DNA from: Alligator mississippiensis
Taxonomy: Eukaryota; Chordata; Crocodylia; Alligatoridae
DNA length: 64,000 nucleotides
Direction of reading: 5' to 3'
Assembly (NCBI RefSeq): GCF_030867095.1
Contig: NC_081824.1
Coordinates: 142,939,433 to 143,003,432 of the forward strand
Every line of letters starts with the position of its first letter. Positions within the stretch are counted from its first letter, which is position 1. The translations under genes were made by a program, and so were the position numbers. Below the pieces are notes generated by a model. The model worked only from the letters and a program-made list of their open reading frames with translations. It ran no database searches and had not been told where the DNA came from. Shown piece after piece: positions 1 through 12,015 of the stretch.

Positions 1-2172
1 TCAGCAATACTCCATTTACCACAGAATGGGCAGAACCTGCATATCAGAACTGCATCTACATTGTTTTAAAAAGACTAAGGGGCCACGGTACCTAGGTGCT
101 TACCCCTCCATCATGACCCTGCAAGAGCCACCTGCAATGATGAGATAGTATATCTGTCTCTTGATGCTCCTGAAATCTCTGCTGCCAAATGGGGAGGAGG
201 AAGGGCAAGGGATTCTTTTTGGAAGAAACCTACCTTCTTACAAGGAACTAGACCAAGGCCTAGTCCTTTCACAAAAGGTGCCAAACAACTGATGCATGAG
301 CAAAACAATCTCTACTAGACCGAGATCTGAACCCAATTTGTAAAATCTGAAAATTCCTGATTTTAGGTGACAGGTTCAAATTCAAAATCAATGAAAAGCC
401 TCTTACCTTCAACAACTGAAAAGCCATTTTGTCATCATCAGCCTCTGAGCCACAAAAGGATGAAACCAAGTAAAAAGAGTAAGACAAGGTTACTATTAAC
501 TACACTGAAATAGAATTGGCCAGCAAGGCTGCAGGTAGGCAGTAGCTACTAATGCAATTTATAGTTTTTGCATCCTTAAGTAATTGCTGCCTTGTAAATT
601 GGTTGTGCACTTCCAATTTGCATAATCAGAGCATCTTCCTAAATAATCCTCACACAGCACCCAAGTCCCTATACTTTGCTTGACAAGCTTTATTAACCAG
701 AATGCAGAAATTTTCAGGTTTTTCTTTCCTGTTGTTCCTCTTTCTTTTTTTTCCCTCTTTTGTTTCCTGTTTTTGTTTCCTTCACAAAAAATATAATAAG
801 CATTGGAAAGAGAAGAAAAGGATACCAAACCCCCAGCCCAAACAATCCAGAAAACCAAAAAATGAACTAATAAAAAAGAAACCCACAATGGTGGGAAATC
901 AAAGAAAAGCATTTAAATTCTTAAGTTAAATAAAATACACTAAGACCTTTTGAGAATTTTCAGCCATTTCTCTTATTCCTCTACCTAACCTCTATTGCCT
1001 CTTACCTTCCATAGGATTTACAAGAGTTAGCCCTGTTTCTTTTGCCAGAATCATTTGCCATCAGAAAACACATTTTTCCAAAACAAATCAGTCAATATTT
1101 ACAAAACCATTGATAGAAAAATGTGAAATGTTTTATATCAACAATTATAATCTTTCCATTTGACTTTACTGTTATTTATCATTTTCAGATTACTTTAAAT
1201 TAAATCTATATTCCAATTCAGAAGCACATCTCAAAATGTTGGAATTCCCAACAGAACAGAAATTCCCATCAGTCCTACTCTCAATATACACCTGGCCAGG
1301 AAAGTAAATATTGCTTCATATTTCTCTCCTTGTAAAAATAACCCAATAAAAATGTCTATCATTATCATGCAAACAATATCAGGGCTTCCAGGAGTGGAGT
1401 GGAAATTCCCACATTAAAAAGAAAAGCCCAATCCTTGAAAAATCTTGGAGAAGTGAAATCCTATCATGTTCAGGAACACTTTGGTGTTTCTGAAATGAAA
1501 TATGCTCCCTGGGCACCTCAACATCCAGTCAGGCAACCAGAAAATGACCTGGGAGATCAAAGGCCCAGGCAGCCCAAACTCCAGGGCAGGTCCTTGAGTA
1601 AGCTATTGAGGACGCAGCAAAGAATGCCAACAAAAAACAAGCATGTTTTTATCAGAATCACCAAAATCAATGTGTTCTTTCAACAAATCACTGTTTTCTG
1701 AAAGAAAGATATTTTGTCAAAAAATCTCTAAGTATCTCTGCCTATAAAGCTGCAGGCTGAAGACAGCCCAATTCAAACTAGAAATAAGGCACAATATTTT
1801 CAGAGGGTAGGCAGAGAGATGGTGAGAGTTTTCTATTGCAGGACATCTTTAAATCAGCTTAAATGCTATAGCTCAAACACAGGTGATAAGCTTGAGGCAG
1901 GAGTCACTGTGTGTAGCTCTGTAACTGGAGTTATTAAGGTGATTCAATTACATTATTATTATGGACCTTTTGGTCTTAAAAATTTCTGAATATCACCAAG
2001 ACTATTGTCCCTAGAATTACTGTCTTGCATTAACACAACCAACACATACACATTCTACCAAAATAAAGGAAAAATACACTTTCAAGAAGCCTGGTTTGAT
2101 TAACATCATTGCCACTTATTTGTGTGAGTGTTAGTGTGTCTGTCTTTGTTTTGCACTGCTGCTTTTTCCAGA
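1..2172. other. Unique AT-rich sequence, no gene recognised
   Basis: No reading frame here resembles a known protein and I see no intact repeat. A pyrimidine-rich stretch lies near 720-780. The short open frames lack domains and look like chance. Confidence 0.5.
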
Positions 2173-2690
2173 GCAGGGGTGGCCAACCTGCAGTACACAT
2201 ACTACAAGTGGTATGGGCAGCTTTTCTGCATGGCACATAGATCAGGGAGGGGGCAAGGAGCACACTGGCAGATAGGGCAGGAAGCAGAGCACCACATTGG
2301 GAAGGGGAAAGGGATTGGAGTGGCACTCAGGGAGGCCACAGGGCTTAATTTGTGGCATCCCTGCCAAAAAAGTTGGTCCCTCCTGCTGCATAGCAACTGC
2401 CACATTCTTACCAGTCTATCAAAGAAGTCACTACTCGGGTAAGAAAAATAAATTTTGTACAAAAGGATATGAAGAAAGTTTAAAAGGTCCAAATTGATTT
2501 GAAGCTCTCCAAATTGATTTGGAAAAAGTTTGGAGAGCTTCAACGATTCAGGCAGTCCTTGCCTGCTGCAGGAGGGAGCTGGAGCCGGACTCGGACCTGG
2601 TAAGTAGGGGGAGGGAGAGCTGCAGGAGGGGGGAGGGGACCATGGGAGGCTGAATCCTAATCCAAAACTAACACTAGCCACTTCACACAG
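2173..2690. mobile_element. GC-rich hAT-like non-autonomous element (partial)
   Basis: It opens with CAGGGGTGGCCAACCTGC, a start typical of hAT-superfamily inverted termini in vertebrates, and then runs through GC-rich, purine-rich sequence unlike its AT-rich flanks. I cannot place a convincing matching right terminus or an 8-bp target duplication, so the right boundary is approximate. It contains a 15-bp perfect hairpin at 2499-2543. The antisense open frame across it has no recognisable domain and is treated as chance. Confidence 0.4.
2499..2543. repeat. Perfect 15-bp inverted repeat (hairpin)
   Basis: Arms at 2499-2513 and 2529-2543 are exactly complementary (TTGAAGCTCTCCAAA). The motif CCAAATTGATTTG also occurs twice in direct orientation across the left arm and spacer. 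It lies inside the GC-rich hAT-like piece. Confidence 0.85.
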
Positions 2691-2699
2691 GCCTAATAC

Positions 2700-2990
2700 G
2701 GAGTGATTTGTCTCCTACTTCCATTTTATAACATTCTATAAGTGATAGTATTGTCTCTTTTACAACTATGCCAAGAATGGTTTTAGTTGCCCAACTACAG
2801 AAGTTTTAATGGTGATCAACTTTCACGGCCACTTGAATATCTCAGTTAATTTTATACTATTGTAAGGCTATATTTTTCTCAGCATTGTTATATATTTCCT
2901 GCTACACTACTGTATTTCTAGCATATTGGCTTAATTAGTTTTCTTCATGTTCTGCTGCATTGCTGAACTCATGCTTTGCTGCGTGATTCT
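2700..2990. other. Unique AT-rich spacer
   Basis: Nothing recognised between the hAT-like piece and the RT relic. Confidence 0.5.
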
Positions 2991-2994
2991 TCTT

Positions 2995-4110
2995 TGGCAA
3001 TCCCTTGGAGCGCAAGATGATTGTCTTCTATGATTGTCTTATCTGTGGATCCAAAGATGGTTGATGAGGCTGATCTGGGATTGACAGAATCTGCTGTAAC
3101 TCAGGCACGTATTCCCATGTGGGGTGGGTGGCTCTGGATTCTTGATTTGGTCCATGACACACTTTTTCTGCCACTCCCACTTTTCCATCTCCTTTGTCTG
3201 CATAAGGTTGCAAAGCACTAAGATCTTTGCCACAGACTCTTCCTCCATTTGGGATGGTCCTGGGTAATAGTCTCCCACAAGTTGATGTCAGTGTTGCATT
3301 TTTTTCAAGTTGGTCTTAAGGACATCATTGACGTGCTTTCTCTGCCCTGCTCTTGAGTATACCCTTTGACCAAGTTGGGAGAATAAAACTTGCTTCAGGA
3401 GTCTGGAGTCAAACATCCAGATGATGTGTCCAGCCCAGTGAAGTTGAAATCAGATGATCATCACCTCAATGCTTCTGGTGTTTGCTTATAAGAGGATACT
3501 AATGTTGATGTGTCTATCTTCTCATTGGAATCAAAGGGTCTTCCACAGGCAGCATTGGTGGTACTTCTACAACAACTTGAGGTGTTTCCTGTACATTGTC
3601 CATATATCAGCTCCATACAGTGAGACAGAAATTACAACTACTTGATAAACCATGAGTTTGGTTTTGGATCTGATGTTTGTTTCCTCAGGTGTCTGAAGGT
3701 TGCACTTGCACATATGAGGCAATCTTGGATTTCTTTGTCAGTGTCAACCTTCTGTGAGAGATGGCTTCCAAGGTATAGGAAATACTCAACATTATCCAGA
3801 GTCTCATTGTAAATCTGAACTGCCAGAGCTGGGGACTGCTCATTAAGAGCTTGTTGATGGAGAACCTTAGTCTTCTAGATGTCAAGCATTGGTCCCATTT
3901 TCTTGTAGGCCTCAGTAAAGACACTGACGATTGTCTAAAGGCCTGCTTCCAAGCGAGCACACACAACGGCATCATCAACATACTTGGGCTCAATGATTGA
4001 AGTTGGGGTAGTCTTGGTTTTGGCTTAGAGTTGGCTGAGATTAAACAGTTTGCCCTCCATTCAGTAGTTTAGCTCCACTCTGACTGGAAGCTTATTAATA
4101 ACTAGATGTA
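2995..4110 (-). pseudogene. Old non-LTR retrotransposon RT relic, C-terminal part
   Basis: Read on the minus strand, this holds decayed pieces of an endonuclease/reverse-transcriptase polyprotein. A catalytic-type YVDD box is encoded near 3971-3982, preceded by EPK and followed by AVVCARLEAG. Next come a KTKVLHQ stretch, an EYFLYLGS stretch (the common F.YLGS motif after the palm), and near 3220-3400 a QGRESTSMMSLRPT / KCNTDIN / WETITQD block matching the usual C-terminal region of such proteins. Frames are broken by many stops and shifts, so it cannot be expressed. It is not CR1: the CR1 FADDTKLW and QLEYCVQ landmarks are absent. It is more decayed than the CR1 copies here, so probably older. 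Clade assignment (RTE, Jockey or relatives) is uncertain. Confidence 0.7.
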
Positions 4111-4174
4111 GCACCTGTGGCAAGTTAAAGAGTATATTTTATGTTTTGGGGATTATACCTGGTAGCTGAGTGGG

Positions 4175-4322
4175 AGAGTTGCTCCAAAAGTTTTTAAGAG
4201 GGGATAGAGGTTATACAAACATCTGGTAGGTTAGTTTAGACAAAGAGAATCCTGCCTTGAGCAGGGGGCAGGACTAGATGACCTCCTGAGGTCCTTCTAA
4301 ACCTACTTTTCTATAATAGAAT
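4175..4322 (+). mobile_element. CR1 3' end fragment
   Basis: The stretch 'cagggggcaggactagatgacc' (shown here only in part: GGACTAGATGACCTCCTGAG) followed by AGGTCC is the conserved 3' untranslated end of amniote CR1 elements, and the upstream GTTTTTAAGAG region matches the end of the ORF2 tail. Only the last ~150 bp are present, as expected of a 5'-truncated, diverged copy. Confidence 0.75.
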
Positions 4323-4570
4323 TTGTCTTAAAAGCACTCCTCTGGCATATGGGAGATCCAGGTTCAATGTCCAATTTCCATGGAACATTTAATGAAATCT
4401 ACCAAATGGAATGATTGCAGTAGGAAAGCTTGAGAAAAACCCTCTCCAGAACAGCCAATATCTTAGCACTCAAGGCATCCACCTGGGATGACTGAGTGTG
4501 GTAGGAAAGCTCTGTGCAAGACTTCACATTTAATCTGATCCCGTCCTACTCTACAGAAACCCTTCCAGCT
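4322..4570 (+). repeat. tRNA-derived SINE remnant
   Basis: AAAGCACTCCTCTGG followed by GGGAGATCCAGGTTCAATG resembles the tRNA-derived head of a SINE, with GGTTCAATG as a degenerate RNA polymerase III B box. A weaker second tRNA-like stretch follows near 4460-4500. It abuts the CR1 3' end. Confidence 0.5.
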
Positions 4571-5345
4571 CTCACCCACGCCCACATTTTTTTCATTGTA
4601 TTTCATCCTGTACCTATTCATAACAACTTGTCTCACTTAATACTGTATTTGTAACACATGGACTCACAACAATAAATAAGTACTGTAATTACTCAAATAT
4701 AAGACAGGGTTTTTTTCCTCAATTGGCATGGGGAAAAAAACCTCTCATCTCACTAAAACTCTTGTCTGTCACTAAACTGCTGTCCAAAGCAGCATGTGTT
4801 CAGCAATGGAAATCAGTTATGAAATTAATTAAATGCAGCCAACACTGAGCATCACTATAAAACACATGGCCCATATTGTGCAAGCCTGCCACAATAATAG
4901 GTTAGTGGAGCCCATCTGAATTGGACATATGGTAGTGCACATTAAGTGCAGTCCCCCCCTCACTGCCTATTCTTTTCCAAGTTAAGGTGGGCCACAACAT
5001 TGCATACAGTTCCCTCTGTCACTCCCTCTCTCAGCCCAGTGCATGTGATTAATGTGATCCCACACTCCATGAGGTGAAGCTGGACCAAGCTGCCTGGTGC
5101 CTTATTTGCATATAAATTTTGGAGGGTCCCAGGACTTGTGACAAGAACACTCAGTTCCAGTCATGAGTGGGGGACTAATTAGCATGTGGATCCTTCATGA
5201 GGGGTATCTGGAATATATACATACACAGTGAGCAGTGCTGAGATGTGGGGTCACTGTGGTTTGAAATGCTATTGACTCTGGTGGGGCTCAACCCAATTAA
5301 CTATGTGGTAAATCATGAGCCTTTGGTTTTGGATTAAGACCATGC
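4570..5345. other. Unclassified sequence with a possible repeat end at 4681-4770
   Basis: No gene seen. TACTCAAATATAAGACAGGG (4694 onward) followed by a run of T and CCTCAATTGGCATGGGG resembles a recurrent reptilian repeat end, but I cannot define its other end. Confidence 0.35.
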
Positions 5346-5359
5346 ATAGTTTGTACTGT

Positions 5360-5660
5360 ATACAAGTAGGTGTCAAAGTGCTGCATAAAAGCAAGTCTGC
5401 TGGAGCATGGTAATTACCACACTCCAGCAGACTTCAGTGTCATGTATATCAGCATCCCCACACTAAAATATGGTGGCAGGGTACTTTAAAGGAAAGCTCA
5501 TTCAATGAGCTTTAGTTTAAAGTGTCCCACCACCTTTTTTCAGCATGAGGACGCTGATACATGTGACGCTTCAGGTAATTTTAATTAGCACGGCTCTTGG
5601 AGCTATACTCATTAAAGTGCCCCTCCACCTCCAGGAGCACGTCTATAAGTGCTCTTAGCC
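5360..5660. mobile_element. Foldback MITE built of nested palindromes
   Basis: Three self-complementary blocks lie in sequence. The first is a near-perfect 42-bp palindrome at 5393-5434 with arms AAGTCTGCTGGAG and CTCCAGCAGACTT. The second is GTCATGTATATCAGCATCC at about 5439 pairing imperfectly with GGACGCTGATACATGTGAC near 5550. Inside that are GGTGGCAGGGTACTTTAAA (5472-5490) pairing 15/19 with 5516-5534, and AAAGCTCATT C AATGAGCTTT (5493-5513), which is perfect. The right part contains GAGCACGTCTATAAGTGCTC. Such structure is characteristic of non-autonomous DNA transposons. Exact ends are not resolved. Confidence 0.65.
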
Positions 5661-6135
5661 TGTACCTGTGTTCAATGCACTTGATTTTCCTTTAAAGCAA
5701 GCACAGAACAATCTCTTTATTGGTGGTGTTATGAAGAGTCTGTTCTTAACCACCTTTTTCTTTTGGGTTTTCCAGGCACAAAAACTGTGCAGCAAGTGGT
5801 AAATTGGCCAACCCCCACCACCTCTTCCCTTCACCACCAAAACAAAACAAAACCTTTTCTAGAGGGAAATTGTTCACAAATTGGGTCAAATTTGACAGAG
5901 TTTGGCTAACAAAAACATGGAACAATTTTAAAATGCTTTTTTTGAGATATTTTCTAAACAATATATTTTGTTTGGGAAATGCTGAACAGTTTTGTTTCCT
6001 ATTTTTTCCAAATATTTCCAATTTTTTGTTTCAAAACAGTGTTTTGTTCATTTTAGAACTGGCCCAATTTTAAAAAGATAAAAGGGTAAAAAGATATATG
6101 TAATGCCAGTGTTGGAAAACACATGTCATTTCTAA
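5660..6135. repeat. A/T-rich low-complexity region with GTTTCAAAA-type motifs
   Basis: Homopolymeric A and T tracts and GTTTTGTTTC / TTTCAAAACAG motifs resemble the flanks of the TIR element at 22.1 kb and the region at 10.68-11.04 kb. It is probably remains of an old DNA transposon. No gene seen. Confidence 0.35.
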
Positions 6136-6139
6136 TTGT

Positions 6140-6445
6140 ACAAAATCATAGTCAAAATAGGGCTATAAGGGACCTGAGGAGGTCATCTAGCCCAATCCCC
6201 TGAACAAAAATTATCCATGTCTATACCATCCTAGACAAATGTAATTTATACTTAAGAACTTTTTTCATTCACATGAAGAGTCCACATCTTCTCTAGGTAA
6301 TCTGTGCCAGTGTACAGATTTTTCCCAATACTTAATTTAAATCTCCCTTGTTGCAACCCAAAACCATTACTCCTTGTAATATTTTCTTCCAATGTTTCAC
6401 TTGGGGAACTAAACTAAGAGAAATCCATTATTTATCCTAATTTAA
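6140..6445 (-). mobile_element. CR1 3' fragment, diverged
   Basis: On the plus strand AATCATAGTCAAAATAGGGC leads into AGGGACCTGAGGAGGTCATC, the complement of a CR1 3' end. It continues into TTAAATCTCCCTTGTTGCAA and CCATTACTCCTTG, which correspond to the tail of ORF2. Many substitutions and gaps mark it as an old copy. Confidence 0.8.
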
Positions 6446-7605
6446 CTGCAGCAATATTGCTTTGAGGATCTGCATAATCTGCTGCCAATAGAGATCTTTG
6501 ATTCATGTTTTCTTGCCCTGTGCTTACTCAAGCTCTGAATTTAGTTTAGGACTGGATGTGTCTGCTATTGTGTTTTCTTTAAGTGCTCCATGAATTCTAC
6601 CCCTCTTTTGTGCAAAACAGACAGAGCAATTTTCTGCAGGCTCTCTGCTGACTCACGCTATGCAAAAGTCCAGTATAGCCAGTTCCACTCTACTTGATAT
6701 TAATATTTGCACCTGCCAATAAAGTGCTTTTGAATTTAAGCACTAACTGCTTTAGAACATTGCTTACCTAGTGCATTTCTAGAGAACCAGGCCCAGAAAG
6801 TTCCCTTAGGTTATTCAACCAAATAGAGGCACAAGGACAGCACTTGACAGCACTTCATTACTACAGCTGAGTAAAGGTGTTCTCTCCACTTGGGATCTAG
6901 TGAAAAACATTGCTTTCATTTTTCCCCCTGAAGGAATAAGCATTTGGAGGCTAGAGAACCCATTTTCTCTGCTGTACAGGCACTTTTGCAAATGTAAGAA
7001 GATGAGTGCTGGATGAAATGAAAGAAAACCGGGAACAGCTCTTGTTTTCTTCAGTACTTAAAGCCCACAATTTTGAATATGGAGTAGAAGCCCTCCTCTG
7101 CCATTAACAAGAAGAAAATGATAAGTATGACTGCCTCGATATCCTCTGGGCATTCAAGTGGCTTCCATTAATAGCCTCATTAAGAACTAAGACACACAGT
7201 ACATACAGTATGCTTCACTACCAATAAAGTTATAAAGCAGTGCCTTTGGGAGCTAGTGTATTGCTAACAATGGCTTTCTCTGTTTCTTCTAGTTTAGGAT
7301 TCCTCATCTAGGTAATCTAATCAAAATTTTAACAAAATTCCCTGTCATATGATCCCAAAGAAATCCTACACACTAAGAAGACCTAAGATCAAACCGCAGG
7401 CAACAGCTGCACAGAAACATCCTTTTCAGCACAAGTTAGAGCAATGGTTTAGAAAATGTCTGTATTTTGAGGAGTACAGGAATAAAATTTCTAAATTTTT
7501 CTCTGGAATATAAAGGTCCCAGTTCAGCCATCATCAAAGAAACTGATGAAGAAATGAATAGGGATGAGATCAGCCTGCAAATCATCTTCTTAATTTCTGA
7601 TCATT
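6445..7605. other. Unique sequence, nothing recognised
   Basis: Mixed-composition non-coding DNA with no open frame of interest and no repeat I can name. Confidence 0.5.
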
Positions 7606-7610
7606 TGCCT

Positions 7611-7877
7611 AGACGTGTGATTCTCAAGCAAGGTTGCTGTCACATCCTTTGAAGGGTGCTTCAAGGTGTGAGGCAATAAGCAGATAAGTGTAGGTGCAGG
7701 CTCGTCTCCATCCCTCCCCTCCCCCGTCTCCATTACCCAGCCCCTCTGCAAGGAGGTAGGCACTGAGATAGACAAATTAGTTTTAAAATTGGGTGCTGCT
7801 CAATTCACAAAACGTATGGAGTGGTGTCTTGAACCCAGTGAGGGGTGCATCAAGTCCCAAAAGATTGAAACCACTGG
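7611..7877. mobile_element. hAT-like MITE, about 270 bp
   Basis: The left end (GTGTGATTCTCAAGCAAGG) and the complement of the right end (CAGTGGTTTCAATCTTTTGG) are related inverted termini of the CAGTGGTTCTCAA type found in hAT-Charlie-like elements. Flanking octamers GCCTAGAC and GTATAGAT agree at only 5 of 8 positions, so a target duplication is at best decayed. A related copy sits inside the CR1 at 12.6 kb. Confidence 0.5.
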
Positions 7878-8880
7878 TATAGATATTGCATTACCCACAC
7901 TATTCTAGGGAACTCTATAAAGAGCCAAATCCTGGTGGGTGCTGAACACCATCAATTTCCATTGAAGTAAATGGGAGCTGTATTTGCTCAAACAACTTAC
8001 CGGACCTTGCTCACCATCACTGGGGACTCCAGGAAGTGTTGTAAACAGTCCTCCCTTCCGAAGTGGTGGAATCCCCATTCCTGGACACATTTAAAACCCT
8101 AGGGATGGATCACTAGAAAATGCACTGAAAGAAACAACTAGGAGCAAGATGAGGTCACTCATCCAAAACATCACATCTCACCTCATTACCAACCTGCTAG
8201 CTCTTGAATCAGTTTCACCTGCCCCCTTCAGGCCAGAAAATCATTGCCAACTGCTGCCCTATCTCCAAACCACCAACAGTAGACAAACCAGGACTAGAAA
8301 TTCCAACTCCCCACTCTAAAAACCGTTGCACTTACTTTAAAATCCTTTATCTTTCATCACTCCCAGTTGATTTTCCTCACTTCTCCAAACCACATCCATT
8401 TTGGTTCTCATAATTCCTGCTTCCTATCCTGTCCTGGCCCCAACTCACCATTCCTCAGCATTAGAAAAACTGTCCTGAAATATAAGGCAACAAAAGCTAC
8501 TGCATGTCTCTAGTGGGAAATGGTTTAATCAAAATAATTTTGCTTTTGGGTGCTTTTAAAGAGTTTTCTAGTTACCAAATAACTAGAGATACTATAATAT
8601 AGCTTGTAAATTTCCATCTTAAAATGTTATGCTTATAAAATGACAGAATAGTGGAACTAATGAGTCCCTGTTTTTCCACTCTAATGCTTTTAGGGAAAAT
8701 TGTTGGCTTTTGGGGCAGAAACTTTATGTGCCAAGTTTAAGCTCACAGAGACAGGATGGCAAAATGGTCCACCTTTGAAAACAGAGGTCCATAACGCAAT
8801 CTGAACTATAACACAGCAAATGGCACTGCTGGGAGAGACATTTTATCAATCTATAATTAGGCAATACCACTAGATAGAAT
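7878..8880. other. Unique sequence with a short palindromic module
   Basis: No gene seen. TTCCATTGAAGTAAATGGGA (7958 onward) is one of five dispersed CCCATTGA-N-TCAATGGGA-like palindromic modules in the window, probably a fragment of an ancient amniote repeat. Confidence 0.4.
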
Positions 8881-9960
8881 CAATCCTGTTAGTATTTTAG
8901 AAGTGTGCCGCAAATATGAGCTTTGGGCAGACACGATAAGTCTGACTATGTTTGTTTAAAGTTACAGGTTGTTTATTAAATTATATTTATATGCTGCTAA
9001 ACCTCAGAGGGAGAATTATTAACACGCCTGGGATTCCCTGAGCACACAAAACAGGCACTAAATTGTACTATTTTATATATAACTTCCTATAGTGAATAAA
9101 TCCGCCAACATCTGCTAAATATGTAGAGGATTTATTACATTTTCGTAAGGTTTGCTTACTAGGAAGACTTCATGATTTGGCTAACAGAGACTGAACCTGG
9201 GGAAAATTGATATTCCGTTATTTTAAACTTCTTTTTAATAGACACTCCTCTACATGACGCAAAATATTAACTCATTCTTATGTTTATCATCTGGCAGAAG
9301 AAATAGTCCCCAAGGTGTAGATCTGGCTGAATGTAAGAGAGGGCTTGTGTCTCAGGACTTGTTTACAGGATGGTGACTCTGTGCTTCTTTTGGCAGTTGC
9401 TAGAGCAAGGTACAGCAACATACATTTTCTCTCTCCAAAGCTTTGCTCTTAGACAGAGTCAACAAAGATTATAGTGCAGTGCAAAGACCCTCCCAGCCCC
9501 TGAGGGAGAACACAGCAAGCTCTCCTCCCCCTCATGAAAAATGAAGTCAGATATTTATTTTGGCATCTAAAAACCTCTTTTTCAAAAAGAAAAAAAGAGA
9601 GCATAAAACCTAATCAGCTTCTACAGGGGGGGAACCTTTGATTAAAGGTTATAACATATCTTACCATGGGGCAATAATGATCTATACTGTAAATAAATGG
9701 AAAATGCGGGCACACTAAAATCGTCTTCTCAAGAAATTAAGAAGGCTCCATTCTCTCTCTCCTCCCGGTCGCCCTCCGCCTTCAGGCATTCTCGCTCATG
9801 GAAATGAACAGTTGGGCTTCAGCATCATGGTGAATCTGACTTCTTCAGTTTTAGATGGGAAAATAAGAGATAGGGCCTTAGCGTGAAAACCCTTGAAAAG
9901 GACAAATCTCAGCTTTCCATGGGTGAATAAAGATGAGCATCTGCAATTACCAGTTGAGAA
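8880..9960. other. Repeat-free block, candidate conserved non-coding sequence
   Basis: This kilobase shows no transposon signature, no open frame and balanced, non-repetitive composition, with AT-rich homeodomain-like cores (TAATTA, TTTATTA) around 8930-9130. That texture is common in conserved enhancers, but conservation cannot be judged from one sequence. Confidence 0.25.
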
Positions 9961-10040
9961 AATGAATGAAAACACATGGAAAATAAATTACAGATTAGAA
10001 GGCTGGACTGAGGATTGCTCCCACTGATTTCAGTGGAAAG

Positions 10041-10070
10041 TGTGTGCGTGTGCATGTGTGTGTCTGTGTG
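10041..10070. repeat. Interrupted (TG)n microsatellite
   Basis: About 30 bp of TG dinucleotides interrupted by GC, CA and TC steps. Confidence 0.9.
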
Positions 10071-11962
10071 CAACAGAAAGAGAATCAAGGGGCATCATTT
10101 GACCCATGAATTTGTACATCTGGTTGAATTATTCCCATATAAAATTTAAATTTCCTTCTTGATCTACTTTCCATTTCCCAGACATTTTGACAAGATCAGA
10201 TTTAACACTTGAATATCTTATACAGTACCCCACCAAGGGAGTATAGATACTTTTTCCTTGAAATGAATGGATTTTCTGGGCCAGCTATTTTTTTCCTTGT
10301 ATACCCCCCTTATATTCTTTCAGTCCATGTGACACTTCAGACTAAAATTTAAGAGCAAATTTCATTCTGAGATATTTGCATCTACTCTCCAATGAAGCTG
10401 AAGTCAGTGAGCTTTGAACAGGTGCATCTCCAGGAACAGTATGGTCCCAAAAGAAAGTAAAAAAGTCAGCTCTTTCTTTACTATGCTAAGCAGTATCAAA
10501 GCTGAACCCTACTCAATTTTGGAGGCTATTATTAAAATGTGACCTTGAACTGGCAGGGCATAAGGACACTTCCCACCTTGAGCGTCACAGTTAGAACTAA
10601 GCGGGAAGCTCTTGTCCTATCCTGTAACAGGTTGAGTTTTCAATTTATTTCCTGTTCTAAATTTGGATGAAGAGTCAAAAAAATTGTGAAAATTGCCTCA
10701 AATAGAGAAAAAAAGTTCAAGGTGGTTTAAACAAACCATTTCAATTTTGGTCTTTTATCTTTTGTAAACACACATTAACTACAAATTTGAAACAAAAAAT
10801 CTCATTTTGAAGTTTGAAATTTACAAATTTCACCAACTGCAAAACTTTTGCTTTAAAAAATTGCTTTCATATTGGTTGTCAAAACCTGCCTCTTCATTTA
10901 AACAAACAGTCTCAGTTTCAATTTCAACAAATCTATATTTTCCAGTGAAAAAAAAATTTGATCTGAAAAATCTAGTTGAAGTGCTGGTTTCCTGGTACAC
11001 TATTTGGTAGATAGTCCTTCTAGCACAAAATGTCAAAATGCAGCTTCTTCTCCCAACAAGAATGAGTATTTATACTTATTTCTCTCCTATTTTCTTATCA
11101 ATTTTTATATAAAAACCTGAATCACAACCTGATGGCCTAACTTACAATCCAAGCTCTACAGATAGACCCTCTTATAAAGCTTTGTTTAATAGTGTGCACA
11201 TCTATGGCATACAGTGTTTGAAATTCATAGGCTAATATTTGTATTAGCTTATCTATAGATTGCCTAGCAATCAATTTAACCTCAGTGGCTGAGGAATAAA
11301 TACAGACACTGAAAATAAAAAATTGTGTGCTGTTAACAGAGTTGATTTCCTTACGCCATGGTGGAAAATGTTCCCTTCACTGGATCAAACCCCGATTTTA
11401 TTACTCTGTTATTTAACACTTATTTATATGTCAAAATTACAGGTGGGCAGTGGTAACCAAAGAATATGAGAAAAACCATAATTACCCCTTGTACAAACAT
11501 GCACCTCAGTTAGGTTACAAACTCCGAGTGACAAACAGAATGGCTAACAACTTTCATGCAGCTTGAGAAATGCCAGATTGCAAAAGGCCAGTTGAATGGA
11601 GAATCAAATAACACTAAGCAATTAACAGCTATTCACAATGAGGAAATTCATCTTAGAGGGCCAGATCCAATGCCCGCTGAAGTCACTGGAAATCATATAA
11701 GCAAGCATCATCCGATCGCTGTTCTTCAAATACATGGCAAGGAGAGGCATCAGCATGTTGGAAGTTCCTCCCACCCAGATGGTTATTTTATTTAAAGAGT
11801 GGGTAAAAATCTATTCCATGAGAATCTAAAGAAATCCTGGTGACTTCAGCAGCGTTGTTCCAGCTTTACACTTAATGTAACTCAACAGAACATAAGTACA
11901 CTATTTGTGAGTAGATTTATGATATTCTCTTCAATTAAGATAGCTGCAGATGGCATTCATGG

Positions 11963-12015
11963 AAAAATTGCTATTATTTTTCCATAGTCAAAAATGAGTG
12001 AAACCGAAGAGCTGG
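11963..12015 (+). repeat. 53-bp local direct repeat, copy 1
   Basis: It matches 12799-12851 at 51 of 53 positions, including TGAGTGAAACCGAAGAGCTGG. The flanks on both sides differ. See copy 2. Confidence 0.85.

Noticed and set aside
2202..2681. 159-codon minus-strand frame
   Set aside because: Low-complexity proline/serine/leucine content over a GC-rich repeat; no recognised homology.
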